From positions 24,800,620 through 24,864,619 of the forward strand of contig CM072885.1 of assembly GCA_037013685.1 (NCBI GenBank): a DNA stretch of 64,000 nt, written 5' to 3'. Position 1 is the first letter of the stretch. The number at the start of each line of letters is the position of its first letter. Shown here in pieces: positions 32,267 through 46,130 of this stretch. Position numbers and translations under genes: made by a program. This stretch comes from Acridotheres tristis (lineage: Eukaryota > Chordata > Aves > Passeriformes > Sturnidae). The notes beneath the pieces are model-generated. The model was not told where the DNA came from and did no database searches. It saw only the letters and a list, made by a program, of their open reading frames with translations.

Positions 32267-35200
32267 TTATTAGATGGGCAAATTAGCATTAAATTAAAGC
32301 TAATAGCATAGGCAAAGTTTTCCATTAAGCAAGCCAGTATTAAGTGTATTCAATCTTTTACAGTATCCATTATTCCGTTTCCTCAGCTGAAAGATGTTTC
32401 TTGATAAATAGGCATTTATCCAGTTTATGCCCCTTCATCTACTAACTTCATCTGATCTCTATCATAGAAATAGATAAGGTATTCTTGCAAAATTTGCCGT
32501 TCATTAATTCTATGGCTCCTGCCAACTAATTGTCCTGGTTTTGAACTTCTTTTTTGAGCTTCACTTCACACGTTCCATTAACTATTTTTTGCTGTACCAC
32601 AGGATGAAATCATCATGTTTGATGCTTCTCTGGTTTAGATGAGGGCCAGCTGCTGATATTAATGAAACAACACTGCATAGGGAAGAAAAAAGTGCAGAAA
32701 AATGTTTGATATTTTAAAAAATTCTCAGAACATACTCCTCATTATAGGAGCTGGTAGCTTCTAAGATTCAGGAATCATTTCTTAAAATGAGCAGTGAATA
32801 AATCAAAAAATGGTAATGTCAGGATATTTATTTACTTTTTACAGGCTGAAGAATAAATAGATGTTGAGTGGTATGGTGGGAGGGCACATGCCATGAGTTC
32901 TACTCAAACAGAAAACCTAGGGGGAATATGTTTTGGAGCATGTCTGAAACCTACATGTTTGGAAAGAGATGAGAGGGTACCCGGCAATGCTGTACCTCTG
33001 AGATTCTGAAGCTGCTCTGAAAACCTGTTTGTTGAGTATGTTAGGATACTGCTTGAAATCTGAATTACTCATAACCAAAAAAGCTGTGGATTTTTTTTAG
33101 TCAATTGGTGGGCCTTAAGCAATAAAGTGAACAAACTACCTTGGAACTCTGACTCCCATCTCCTGTTGTCACAGAGATCATGCTCTTAAACTTATTTTAA
33201 TAACTTTATCAAACTAACTTGAAAATTAGCATCGCAGTTTCACAAAAGAAGCAGCTGTGTCTGGCTTCTTGAGTTAGGAATACAAATATCTTCCCAAAAG
33301 GGGACCAGTAACATAGGTCGTGTATTAATGAGATCACAGTATAAATATATTTACATTTTAAAAGAAACTTTTCTTTTTTCTCACCTGAAGATGGGGTGTT
33401 CCATAACCTAAAATCTATTTTTCAGTGAGTTTCTGAAAGCCTCAGCCTGAATGTTCTCACATAAGCTGGTTTACCTGCAATAAGAAGCAATTCTTGCCAT
33501 CTAAATGTGTAAACATTTAGTCTTGCTGAATTGTCCCAGAGAGAAAGCGGAACAGCATTATAGAGGAATTTTGTGCAAAACAACTTATCCTGTGTTTGTG
33601 AAGCAGCAGCATGTTAGAAAACTGGCGCAACAGTTTGATGGGTTTCCATGGAAACTGCCAGACTTGAATCCATGGGTGCACAAGTAAGCTTGCCAGGTGC
33701 CCATTTATTGGTTCAGAGGAAGGAAAAATTACATTTCCATGACAGCCACAGATTAGCTGAGCAAGTCTCTTTCCAAAGTGATGTACTTGCAAAAATAGAT
33801 AAGTGCCAAACAGACTAAAATTTGTTTGTGCTTTATACAGCAAACTTTAAACAGCGTAATTTGATGTCCCCTTGAAAGTGCCCGGATTGCAGTTTCTGCC
33901 CATTGAGTGTTTCACCTAAGAGGCTATGGTCTTCTGCTGCAGTGTAATTTTTTGAAGAAAAAAAATGAATAACCCAGCAGGTAGGATGAAGAAACCAAAA
34001 TTGAAATGGAAGAATTATTCCCTGAAAGAGAGCCACACAAGCATTTTTGACACCGAGATATGTAATAGAATAAACCAAAAATAGGGCTTATTTAGGGATA
34101 ATTAATACGTCTTATAGGGATAATCCTTTACATTCACTGCACTAGGCCGTCAGCTACTGCCAATCACTATTGCTTTGACGAAATGAGTGTAATACTGAAA
34201 GCTTCTTTAAACTGGAGATATAACAGAGTGATCTTCAACGCGCAGATATAGATAGGACCAGGGAAAAGGCTGAATTGTACCTGGTGCCTTCTCTGTACTC
34301 TCTCATTTTGAGTCTGCTGGCTTTTTCATTTACTCTCTGAGCACAACTTTTTTTTGACTAAGAAATTCAAATACCAGAATGTTACTGTCACACCAAGCAA
34401 AAAAGCTGTTGAATAGTTCAGGATATAATGGCAAGAAGGCTTAGACCTCTGAAAAATTATAGGAATATACTTTGGTATCCTCTGCAAAATTATAGAAATA
34501 TACTTTGGGATCCAACAGGTAGGCAGCCTTTCAGATGCTTCTTTAAAAAGATTAGTGGTATCTGAACAAAGTCTCACAGAAATCAATTCACCAGTTTCAG
34601 CTGACAAGGAATTTACTTTTATATACAGAGCAATACTCAGGGGAGGAGAAAAATGGCCTGTATAGAAGACGTGTAAGAGGAATTTTAGAGCTCTTGAAGC
34701 ATCTGGCCTAAGTCCAAAGAACACAGTGCAAGGGTAAAAACTCAGATATTTGTTGTTTTGCCTAGATCCATGAGTTTCTTTCACAGTTGGAAATGAAAAC
34801 ATTACCAGTACAAAAGATTCTTCTAGTACTCAGAGTTTCTGAGAAAACCAACTTTTCAACAGACTGCCTTCAGGTATTGTGCTCTGGGAAACAGCTCTTG
34901 TGTTCACACACGGAGGATGTAATTACATCCCTGGAGCTTGCTTCTCTGAAGAGAGTCTATATCCAGGGTGTTTAGAAAAGGCAACAAAGACAACTCTGTA
35001 ACTTACTGAGCCCAAAGAAACCTTCCAACTACTTAGACTTACTCCTACAAAAGGCAGAACAGCCTAGTAAGTCACCAAGATGGCCATCAAGGCATCACTG
35101 AACAAAAGCTAAGGACTTTTATGAGTGGACCTCTGAGTCCTGTCATTGCCCGGAAGGGCTACTCTCACACAGCTGTTAAATAATGAGATCAGATTTTGGA

Positions 35201-38200
35201 TCACTATAACCATCAATTGAAGCCTCACCTATAACAAGTCCAACAATTTGAAACAATTTTTTAAATGGGTCATTAGGCATATACATAAAATGGCTTTGTA
35301 CCCTCCTCAGCTACAGTGAAGACTATTCTTCAGTCACTTAGATTATTCATTACACTCAAATTCAATTACAATCGTACACACAAATTCACAAACACATTAC
35401 ACTCAAATTCAGAGGTCTGAAGTACTACCTGTACTGGATTTACCTGTGGTTCAGATGTCTGAGCCAGTGACTATGTCCAGCATAGTCACTGGAGGTCTAT
35501 GGCTTGTCCATTTGTCTACACACTGCTGTTTCAGTTATCCTATGGCATCTTTCCTGACTCATTTATGTGCTGAAGAGCATAGGGCTCCTTTGTGTCTCGT
35601 GTCATACCTGCCAGTGCAAAGGCAATACTTCAGGTACCTTAAAAGAATTTCTGCTGGTTAGAAATTTATTAAAAAGCTAAATAAAACACTGATTCTCCTC
35701 TGATTAGGATGGATACTCGTGTGCCCAACTCACACAAAGATCTCTCTTTCATATTCCTAGAGCAGATTTCTACAATCTGGAGCTGAGTATTCCTCACTTC
35801 CAGCCTATCTTTCTAAACCATGCATAATCCTTATGGTTCTTTATCCTTGGCCACACATCAAATGGTATCTCCAGCATCAAGAATTCATGCCAAAAACAAG
35901 TAATTGTTCAAAGAAAAAATGTATTCCACATAGTAGTCTCTTAATTTTATATGCATATGGCTTTATACTAATTCAGTGATACCTGTGTAAAAAGACCAGG
36001 AGCAGAGAGATTAACAACAATACTCAATGGAAGCCTCCACCCAAACATTTTGTTAAAATCCTTACTTGCTCTTAAAGGCACAATTTCTTTTCAGAACCCA
36101 TGGGTCTTTCATCAATTAATGGGTTACCATAAAGATTTGGGTAACTGCATCCACTTTAAATATTATCTCAGCCTTTCTGAAGGGTCCAGCTAGCACTCCT
36201 TCAGAAGGGTAGCTGCTGAGACACACTACTCCTGTTGCCAACAGGCCACTTGTGTTTTGGGAGTAGAGGAGGCAGGAATGAGTGTTATCACCACACAGAG
36301 GACAACTGGAAGAAGTACAAAGCAGCCTGTGAGCCCCATACATTGTCCAGTGGGCTGAAAACAGGACAATGTAACAGCTTCAGAAAAGGCATGAGTAAGT
36401 GTTTGGTAAACAAGTCCATTACAGCACATCGTACTTTTCCATTCTTTCGTTTGACTAAATCACAGCTTCAGGATAAAATGATGTGACAAAAAGAACCTTG
36501 TACAAATGTATTTAGTGTAATGGCTGAATGAGCTGACTCTAGGAGAATCTTGCCTGTTCCAGCAATTTTTTCATTCTGGCTTTTCTTGACACTAATTCTG
36601 TCTCTGGCTTCCTAAGATACATAAATGATATAGAAATTAAAGCATGAATGAAAATCAAACAAAAAGTTACAGTTGTTGCTGTTATTCTTGCTTTCCTGGG
36701 TAAAGTAATCTGTATTAAATAATGCAAACTCAGTTACCCTAAACAAATGTCAATGCTGAAAACTAAAGACTATATTGGAGAACAAGATGCTGGCTAAAGG
36801 ATTTGCAGGACATTTTTCAGATAATAAGACATATACATTTTCCATATTTAGAAGATAAAATTCAAATCAGGAAGCCTCAAAGTACAATATTTTTGAAGGG
36901 AAACAAATATACAAGCTGTCAGCAGCCCCTCATAACTTCCCTTTTGATTACATGCACGTAATGTTCACTATAGCTCTTATCTCTCTACTAATAAGAAGCC
37001 TTTGCCATGTAGAAAATTCACTAACTTACCTTCTCAGCTGCAAATGACATCCTGCAATCCTTTTAAACTTTTCGGAAATAAGCAGTCACATAATGATGTT
37101 TGAATATAGCAAAGGCTTGTTTTACACTGGGTATAATAATTCTCTCTGTGGAATAAGAATATCATAAAAGTACATGAAAATAAAAATCACGGAAACAAGT
37201 AGAGAAACATGAAACAATTCTGGAAAAGTGCATTGAACTGGGCAGTGGGCATCTGAGTTTCAAGATATTTAAACTCACATAGCACATATTCTTACAAATG
37301 TGCATAATAGCCAAATACTGCAGTCAGATGAGAATGTCTCAATATATAATGCAATTCCCTCAAGTTTTATACAGGGTTAGTCAAAAAACATCCTTAGAAA
37401 AGGTTTCCACAGGCCTGGAACATGCTTTGAATTTAGTTTCTACACTTTTCACTCATACTGAAACAAGACACTGCAGAAAAAACTTTGGCCCTGTGACAGC
37501 AAAGTAATGAGTCCTATGAATAATGGATCAAAAAGAGTGATAATTCCTGGCTTTAGTGGAACAAGACAGGAATCTGGTGAAGAGCTAAAGCATGTCATGG
37601 ACTACTTTCAAGCTTTCTTTACTTTTTAAAACGCTCCTCAGCTGTTTTGGGTGTATTTCACAAGGAACAGCAAATACTCCCAGCTAAAATAGTTATCACT
37701 TCTGCAGATGCTGGGGAATTTTCCTACTGGGAAGAATTGGAGTCATAAGGTAGGACAAGCTTGTATTTTCATGGAAGTTTCACCTGGAATGCAGATATGC
37801 TGTTTTGTGAACTGGTAACCTGAATAAGGGACACAGATGTGCTCAATGTAAAATGTACATTCAGTTTGTCTGACCTAATTCTTCAGAGTCAGTCAGAGCT
37901 GAGGTACCTCAGGAACAGAAAAACCACCACACCAGGAGCCAGCTAAGGACTTGCAAAGCCTCTAATTCATTATAGAATCATGCACATACTTTTGGAGTTT
38001 AATCAAACAACAAATAAATTGAATTGTTTAAATCAAAGTCTATATTTACACGTTGGTATGTCCTACAAGTCTTCCAGAACTGGAGCAAAAGCCAGTTAGA
38101 AAAGTTGCCCTCATCAGGGACTCATGTGCTCTGGTGTGGCTTTATAACACGCATAGCACGAGTTGGGAAAATAGATTTCCCATTGAACTTGAAGACACAG

Positions 38201-38317
38201 CTCACTTCTCAGTAACACTCTATAACTGTAGGCTGTTCAATTAATTGTAACAGCTTGACTGCAAGAGGATTCCTTTAGATTGGCTCACTGCATCCCTCAA
38301 ATTCATACAAGCATCGG
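32267..38317. other. single-copy non-coding stretch
   Basis: No gene recognised. Contents noted: an exact 14-bp palindrome GTTTCCATGGAAAC at 33642-33655; a 33-bp imperfect tandem duplication at 34453-34513; and a 17-bp direct repeat CATTACACTCAAATTCA at 35349-35365 and 35395-35411. Confidence 0.45.
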
Positions 38318-38600
38318 AGTGCTGGCTGGAAGAGATCTCTGGATGCCTCTGCTCCTGTCCCACATAGGAGGCAGGGCTGCTGCCAGCACAAGATCACATT
38401 ATTTGTTGCTTTGCCTGGCTAAGTCTCAGGAACTTCCAAGGACAGAGAGTCCCTGACCACTCTGGGTAACCTGTTCCAGTGCTGCACCAGCCTTATAGTG
38501 AAGAAGTTTTTCCTAATGTTCAGCCTGAACCTGCCAAGATGCAGAAAGTGACTTTGGTCCTTTTTTATACCACTTGCCACTGTTGAGAAGAGTTTGTCTC
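38318..38600 (-). mobile_element. CR1 LINE fragment, antisense
   Basis: The plus strand reads the complement of the CR1 3' region: GACAGAGAGTCCCTGACCAC, then GGTAACCTGTTCCAGTGCTG, then GTGAAGAAGTTTTTCCTAAT, the standard order in antisense CR1 copies. The terminal tail is decayed or missing on the left, and the copy is truncated on the right. It encodes no protein. Confidence 0.85.
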
Positions 38601-39473
38601 AGGCAAGTTTCTTCGGATTGGAACTTTGCTGTTCAGCATGTTAAGCATTCCCCCAGTTTAGCAAATTTGCTAAATTAATGCTAATGCAAGCTACACGAAT
38701 TAGTACTGATTAGATGTTATTCTGTGGTGCTCCCATAGCTCATGTGAGAAAAATGAAACATCCCAGTCAGGATTTCTCAAGAAACACTCAAGTATGGAAT
38801 GCCAGAGTTCCCAAAGCAGAAGCATCTGCTGAAGAGTTCTTGCTTGTTGCAGCACATGTACTTAGGATGACTACAAAATGAAGACAGAAAAAGACATCCT
38901 CAAAAAGAATTGGTGACAGCAGAACACTAAACTGGCTGATAAAATGTGGCTGAGAACCAGCAGAGTGGACAGTATTTGCCATTTTCATTTGTCTATATCA
39001 AATTTGTTTATCCTCCCCAACGAACAATTTGCCTTCTGGTACCTCAGAAGTAGAAACTGAAAACAAAAGTTTGCAGCATCTACCATTTTATCCATAGGTT
39101 TCTACATACATGTGAGTAATCAGTTTTTCACTACCAGGAGAATGCGGGTGAGTGACAGCTGATGATATCCTATCGGAGAAAGTGTAGATTTCTAGGGACC
39201 AGACTCAGTCTGCACTCAGATGAAAAGGAAAGCAAACCACCTCTTGTGCTGTGCACAGCCTAATATTTTCTTAGTTTTCTTGATTCATTCTTCTTTTCTC
39301 TAGAAAAGGTATCAAGCAAGCTATTTTCACTTATAGGGGATTGCATTTCATTAGATTAGAAGATATCTCCATTTTGCTTGACCCTACCTTTCACATATTT
39401 TTACTGAGGACAAGAAAGCCTCAGCATGCAGTATCACATCATGTCTTTGTTGCAGTTTGGTCATGGCAAAGGA

Positions 39474-39516
39474 AAGATTTCCACGGCATGGAAATCTTGT
39501 GGATTTGAGATCCACA
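39474..39516. repeat. two adjoining perfect hairpins
   Basis: First stem AAGATTTCCA / TGGAAATCTT (39474-39483 and 39489-39498) with loop CGGCA. Second stem TGTGGAT / ATCCACA (39498-39504 and 39510-39516) with loop TTGAG. Both stems are perfect and they share one base. Confidence 0.85.
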
Positions 39517-42500
39517 AAAGGGCAGTTCCTTTTGATAGAACTGAAAACTTACATTCCTCCAGAAACAAACTCATACATTTTTTCTCCTGGAAGAGGGTAT
39601 TAAAACTTAAAAAACAGGTCCCTCAAGCCTGAATGAGAGCTTGGTGAGTGAACAGGATTTTTTTTTTCTCAGGGAACATGTTGATCCTAACAGAGTGAAC
39701 CTCTTCTGTGCCAAAGTCCATCAGAAGATACACTTACATGGCTTTACCGAGAGGCTCCCATGCATCCTTTAACAATCTTTAGACTTGAAAATCAGTTTTT
39801 CTCAGACTGCATGTTAGCCTGTGACTCTGCAGGACCACTGAGGAAGGACTGCCTGTTCCTGTGGTGACACGCTATGAGATATTTCCCTGGGTTCACTCTG
39901 CACTTGCATGCCCAGAGCAGTGGCATAATCAGCCCTCCTTGTACTAACAAACAGTTAACCCACAGAAGTGGAAAAGCTACAGCCCTTGAGATTGTCTCTC
40001 TATTCGAACAATCTGATGCATCCAGAAAAACAGTCCACTCTCTGCTGTTAATCAAGCTTATTTAGGCTCACACATACTAGTTTTATAAATCACCTGACAA
40101 CAATTTGCAAGGAAAATAATTTTATTTTATTTTTTACTTAAAACTGGTTTAATTGCTTACTGGAGACAAACCTGAAATACCTTTTTTGAAACATCTTCAC
40201 TCAAGCTATGTTAAAAGGCTCAGTGACTCAGTGCGCACCTGGAGAAGGAAGAAGCATGAAGTGATCACAGTAACATAGCCTCTTATGTTAAAATTTGGCC
40301 TTCAATACAGAGCCTTGACTACCCTTGAGCCGTACACATCCTCCATCAGAAATAGAACTACAAAAGCATTTTACCACAAAGAGCAAACCCAGCCAGGAGT
40401 ACCTCTCCTCAGGACAATATTTTTCTTTGAAATTCTGAGCCAAGGAGAACCTTAGAAATTCTCCTTTGGCACCAGGAATTCATTGAGATTTACTTTCCTC
40501 GCATATGGGATCTTCACTCATTTTTCCTCTTCTCATCCCACAGCATGGTGCTAAGCTGTGCAATCCTTCCTTGCAGTTAAGAGCATTAACTCAAGTGGGA
40601 ATTACATGTGCAAGTGAGAACTCACTACCAAAAAGTAGCTGTGGCAAAGGGTTGGTTTAAATTTGTTTTCAGTCTAGGCTCAGCTGGAAGAGCAGGGCAC
40701 CTTGTGCAGTCCGACTGAAGTGCACGGGGAAGTCACCTACCTCCTCTGGGCCTGTGCCTCACTAGCTGCTGTCAGAGCAGGCTTTGTGTGTTTGATGTGG
40801 CCTTTGCCATAAATTTGTACAAATTATTCCTGAGCTAAGTCACTACAATACATTAACTCACAGGTCTATTTCCTTGCAGATGTGTGCTCAGCAGAGACTG
40901 GTCTATAAAAGCTGCCATCAGCCATTGTCAAATCAGAAACGAGAAATGTTATTAGTGAGAATTGTGGTTCTTTTTTCAACTAGCAATGAATCAATTCTCT
41001 ATTCCTTGTTTATTGAGTTAGAGAATATTGACAAAATTATACCATTGTGCCCAAGGAATATTCTTTTTTCTTTTTCTTTTTTATAATGACACTGCACACA
41101 CTGTTATTTTGTAACCTCACTTCCTCTGCATTAAGACAACCTGCACTGTGGGGTATCTCACAGATTCAGAACTAAAGTAATGATAGTGTCTCAATACAAT
41201 GGCCCAGCAGAAGGGAGACATGTCCCTTGCTCTGAGAAGCTGCAGGAAGAACTGTTTCTTCCACAATTTCTGCCCAGACACCAGCAGCTCCAGGAGGTCT
41301 GAGCTCCTGGCAAGAGAAAACCAGAGCTCAGGAGCTGGGGACATCAGCGTAGACAATGTAGAAGAAAGGGCAGATAGTGCTCACCTGAACACTAACTGGG
41401 GAAGAAGAAACTATAGCTGGTGAAGAGCCATAACAAATTCCCCTGGTGGCTGCTCATCCAGTGACATGAAGGCTGGGTAAATATTTGCCAGAAAACTGCA
41501 AAAAAATCTCTGGAGCAAGATGGGTCCTGAGTGTTTTCCTGCTCCTGAGTGAATCTGCTATAACTTAGGAGAAAGAGGAGTCTCTACAGCAGCTTCTGTT
41601 TAAGAAATAGAGCTTGACAACTGAAAATAAGTTTGGCTCCTATCTGCCATCTGGAAAGGTACCAACTGAGAATAAAGGTAAAAGAAGAGACATTTTTCCA
41701 GCTGTAAACTCAATTGCTGATCCAGATAGTGGCAGAAGAAAGTCCCAGTATAATCACAGTGCATTTGTATCCCTGGGTATTCTGATAATTAAATGCTACT
41801 TATTACTTGCTTCCTTTGGCAAAATAAAATGTGTCACAACCAAAGAGGCAAATAAGCTGAAATTTTGCTTCTTCTACAGATCTCTCTTTTCACCGTTCTT
41901 GCACAACCCATAAAACACTGTCTTTCATCCTAAATATGCCAACAGTTGTAATTGCACCTGGCAGGGAGCTGGAGACCTACACAAGAAAGTAACAAATCCT
42001 TCTCCAAATCTCTTCAGTTAAGAATTGCCTAAGTTATATGAAAAAAAGTACGAAGACACTGTCCTGATGCAATGAAAGTCTGAATGGCGTCACCAGTGTA
42101 GAGAGGTCCAGTTCTGCTGCTGAGCACTGACCGACAAATCTTTCCAGCTACCAGGGGTTTGCATCTTGCATGGCAAAAGAGAGAAGCTGCCTTTCCTTCA
42201 CTCACACTGCAATGGGAGTTTTTAGACTCGGTAACATACTTTTATCTTAGGAATAGAGCAGTCTCATGTAGCGCCCGTTTACCAGGCAGATCCAGGCAGA
42301 CGATGCAGAGGAGCAGGCCAACTGGAGCCTTGGTATTAATAGTGGTGAAGAAAAGAACATTATCATGTCTAATACAGTTATGGACAGATGGCCTGCTTGT
42401 AGCACAGTAATCCTTCAATCCAGTTTCAATCAGTAAAATAAGTCCTCTGCCTCAAAATAAAACACTCTAAATCATGACTCAAGGACCTCCTGCTTCCTTT

Positions 42501-45500
42501 CCAAGGGCAAGTCTCATTACAAAAATAAGTTTTCACTCTTTTGGCTGTTTAAGTCAGCAGCTTTTCTTACATTGAAGTATGCAACATACCAACATATTTT
42601 TCTATGCCTACACTGCTTTCCTCTTGATTGCTCCCTCTGTTCCATTTTAGCTGCCTGCCCTGCCTCAGTTGCAAGGTGTCTGTGAGAGCTTCTGTAGAAT
42701 GCAGCAGCTTGAAGCAAAACCCTTACAGGAACAATTCCCCTGCTCCCTCCCACCATCATTCCCTCAGTGTCTGTGAAATCTCAGCAGTCAGAACTTGTCA
42801 GGCTGCACTAGAGCTTTGCATAGCTCAGTTTGAAAGAAGACAGACGAGCTTAAAAAAAAAAGGGAAAATTTTACCAGGTACTATCTTTTTTGGCCAGTTG
42901 ATGGCTTTTTATGATAAAGATCAGAACACAATGATTTTGTTTTTTAAAAAAAGGAAACAATAATTAGAGAGGATGTATGGAGGGAGGTAATCACGTGGCA
43001 GCTGAGAGGCAGTGAATCACTGCTGGCATGTGTCATGACAGCATCTTTGGACTGTGCTAAAATGCCTTGCATTAAAAAGCTCCGTGTACCTCCAAGTTGC
43101 TTGGTGATGGGCTGGGAACACTGGCCATTCTGAGACAGAGTTAAAGGCAGCTTGAATGTTTCTGGACTGCTTTTAAATCTCATTGGCTTCCTAGCAAGTG
43201 CATTCACACTGTACAGTTTTAAATATGACCTTGGAAGGGCAAAATGTAAGGCCCACTGTGGCAGGATGCCCTCCCAAACTGTCACAGCTCCAAGTTTCTC
43301 CATGCATTCAAATCCAACAAACCAGACTCAGAATTCCCTGCCTTCCCTACTCCATCTCTGCAATGATTAATAATAACAGAAGCTTCTGTGCTATCTTCAC
43401 TTTTATTGCTCACACAGACTTGTATTTAGATTGTTGCTAGTAGCTGCGGCTGCTGTTTCTCCAGCATCTTAGAAATCTTTGCAGCATGCAAAATCCACGT
43501 TGTCCTTTCAAACTATGCCTGCTGCCAAATCCCTCTATTACTGCTTTTTTTGGCTGATACTGCACTGTAATTCAGTGACCTATTGTTAAGTGCATGCTCA
43601 CACCTGCATGGACTATAACATCTCTCAGGTAACCTCTAAGACGTAGTTCAGGTATCAGCAGCAACCCTGCTATCATAAACAGAGTAATTAATCCATGCAA
43701 TAGTGTAGCTGAAGAACCGCATGATTCTTTGGCCTATAAGATAAGATACTATGATTAAAATAAGATGTCTATAAGATATTATGATTAAAATTGTCTCAGG
43801 TATCCATACGACATTTTCAAAGTACAAAACAAATATAATCCTAATTTACTGGGGAGCACCACACACACATATTCTCTTCTTCCAATGTACCTTGTCTAGA
43901 AATAAAACAAAAAATTCAGTATGATGTTAGAGCTGAAAAACGAAAAAAACTAAATCAGAAACAAAAGTGCTAATCCTTCAGCAAGTTGCGTCCATCTATA
44001 AAGAAAAAAAATTAATGTAAAGAAAGATATATGAGACTGAACTCTGCACTAAAGTGGTTCATTTTCCTCTTTGCACCATTTCCTGGTGCGTTTTGGATTC
44101 ATGGCTGGTGTGAGGATTATAATCTCAATCTCTTCATTTTGTGACTACTGCTTCTTTAAATCCTCATCTGTGAGGCTGCACACAACTTCACCTCAGAAAG
44201 TTCCTCTGATCAAAAGCACAGCCCTTGCCTGCTGCCACTCACAGCAGAGTGATGGCACGGGGATGAAAAGCAATGGCCAAACAATAGGGATCAGCCTAGC
44301 CTCATCAGGGTGCCGTGCTCAGCCAGGTTGCTGCTAACAGGGCTCTGAAAGGGCTAGCTGGAGCTGGGACTAGAAGGCTGTTCTGTCACCTGATAACGCA
44401 AGTGGATGTGCAGCATGTCCTTGTAATCTGTGATGCTGGATTTCCCATCTTTTACGATTCAATAATTTTTTTTTGTTGCAGAGAATAGGGAGTGGCGAAC
44501 AGAAGGGAAGAGCCTGGATAAAAAGCTCTTTCATTCTTCTCTTCTTTGGATTGTCTGGTTTGGTTTATTTCTTCTTTACTGTAGAAAAGAATAAAATAGC
44601 CTGCTTTGACACTTGTGTAAACATTTTAGTAGAAAAGGTTTTTTTTACTCTTCCCTTCATGCTTGAAAGCTCCAAGCTATTAAAATCAGCTGTCAATTTT
44701 AGAAATGTTCTTGACTGTGCACCTTAGATACAGCTGTACCTAAAAGTTGTCACTGTTCAAGAATCCAGGCACCAACAACAGCCTGGCCAAAGAAGTGTAC
44801 AAGACTAACACTCAACAGCAAATAAAATACTGCTGATATAACAGCACCCACACCACCCTTTTTCTTCCCTCTTCTCTTCTTTGTTCCACCTGGACCCGGG
44901 CTCATTCCTGTTTCCTCCCTAGTAGCATTAAGTGTCCCTCCCTCCTAAGAGATTCCCAGTTCCTCTCCTTGTTGAGAACCTTGAGCCTCACTTTTAGTTA
45001 TCACTGCATGCACTTTCCCAGCAAGTGGGACACTGACCTGCTTCATGCACAGCATGCTTGACTGTGGATGCTGCAACCTCTGTTTCTGCTCCCATGTAAA
45101 AATTACAAGAACAAGGCATTAGATACAGAAATAGAATTATTCCAGAATAATTCCACTAATAGAATATTTCTGAAGCATCACTTTGATTCCAGAATATTTG
45201 CTATTTAACTAAAGCAAGTCTTTCCGCTTAGGAGTCAGTTTGTGCAGTTGTAAACCTTTCCTTTTTCTCAGTAACTGCTCTTTCAGTCATCCCACACTAC
45301 TATGAAATAGAAAAGCAAAAAAAAAAAAAAAGAAAATTCACCACATGAGGGAACTGTGGCCAGACCATTCCTAGGGGAAGCTGGATTAATGAAGGGGCCC
45401 TGTTCCAGCTTCTTTTTTCTTTGCTGCCCTTTGGAGAAAACTTCCAAATCAGAAAGAGTTTTCTGGATGGATTTCACTGCCTTGCTGACAGGCTGGTAAC

Positions 45501-46101
45501 TGATTTTACTGACTGGATTCAACAGGCACATATACAGGAAGGGGTAAAGTAGATGAGTATAATGGAAGTGTAATTGGTTTTAATATGTTGCAATGTCAGT
45601 AAATGCTGTGCATTAATTAGTGTCCCAGGGCAATCTGTCTGGTCTCCAACCTAACTGCTCATAGACAATGGAGCTGAAGGAGAAATATATACCGAGAAAG
45701 CTTTTACATTATTCCCCTGGTATAAATGACAAATCAAATGACATTGGGATGGAAAAAGGACACTGAATAAAGCAAAATGCTAGGATGATAATGGTTGCTT
45801 TTTTACATAGTCCATAAGGTAGATTTGCTCTCACTTGCCAAAGGTTTTATCAGCTCAATACAATGACTTGCAGCCCTGTTTTTCCCCTAACACACTCTCT
45901 CAATCTTCACTTGATTTTCCTGTAAAGATGGCAAGGGACATTACTGTGACAGATGTAAAAATGAGATGAAGTCACCACAATACCTGACAGCAAGTACAGC
46001 AGGAATTTCCTGAGGGTGTCCAAGCAGAAGAGCTCGGCCAAAAGTGCTGCCAGATTAGAAAGGACCAAAACCGATAAAAAAGCAACCATGAAGTTGTCCC
46101 A

Positions 46102-46130
46102 GTTAAAAGCTGCCCTGAGCAGCTTTTAAC
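46102..46130. repeat. perfect 12-bp hairpin
   Basis: GTTAAAAGCTGC (46102-46113) and GCAGCTTTTAAC (46119-46130) are exact reverse complements around a 5-base loop. It is too short for a microRNA precursor. Confidence 0.85.

Noticed and set aside
46102..46130. MicroRNA precursor
   Set aside because: The 12-bp stem is too short, and no longer paired arms extend from it.
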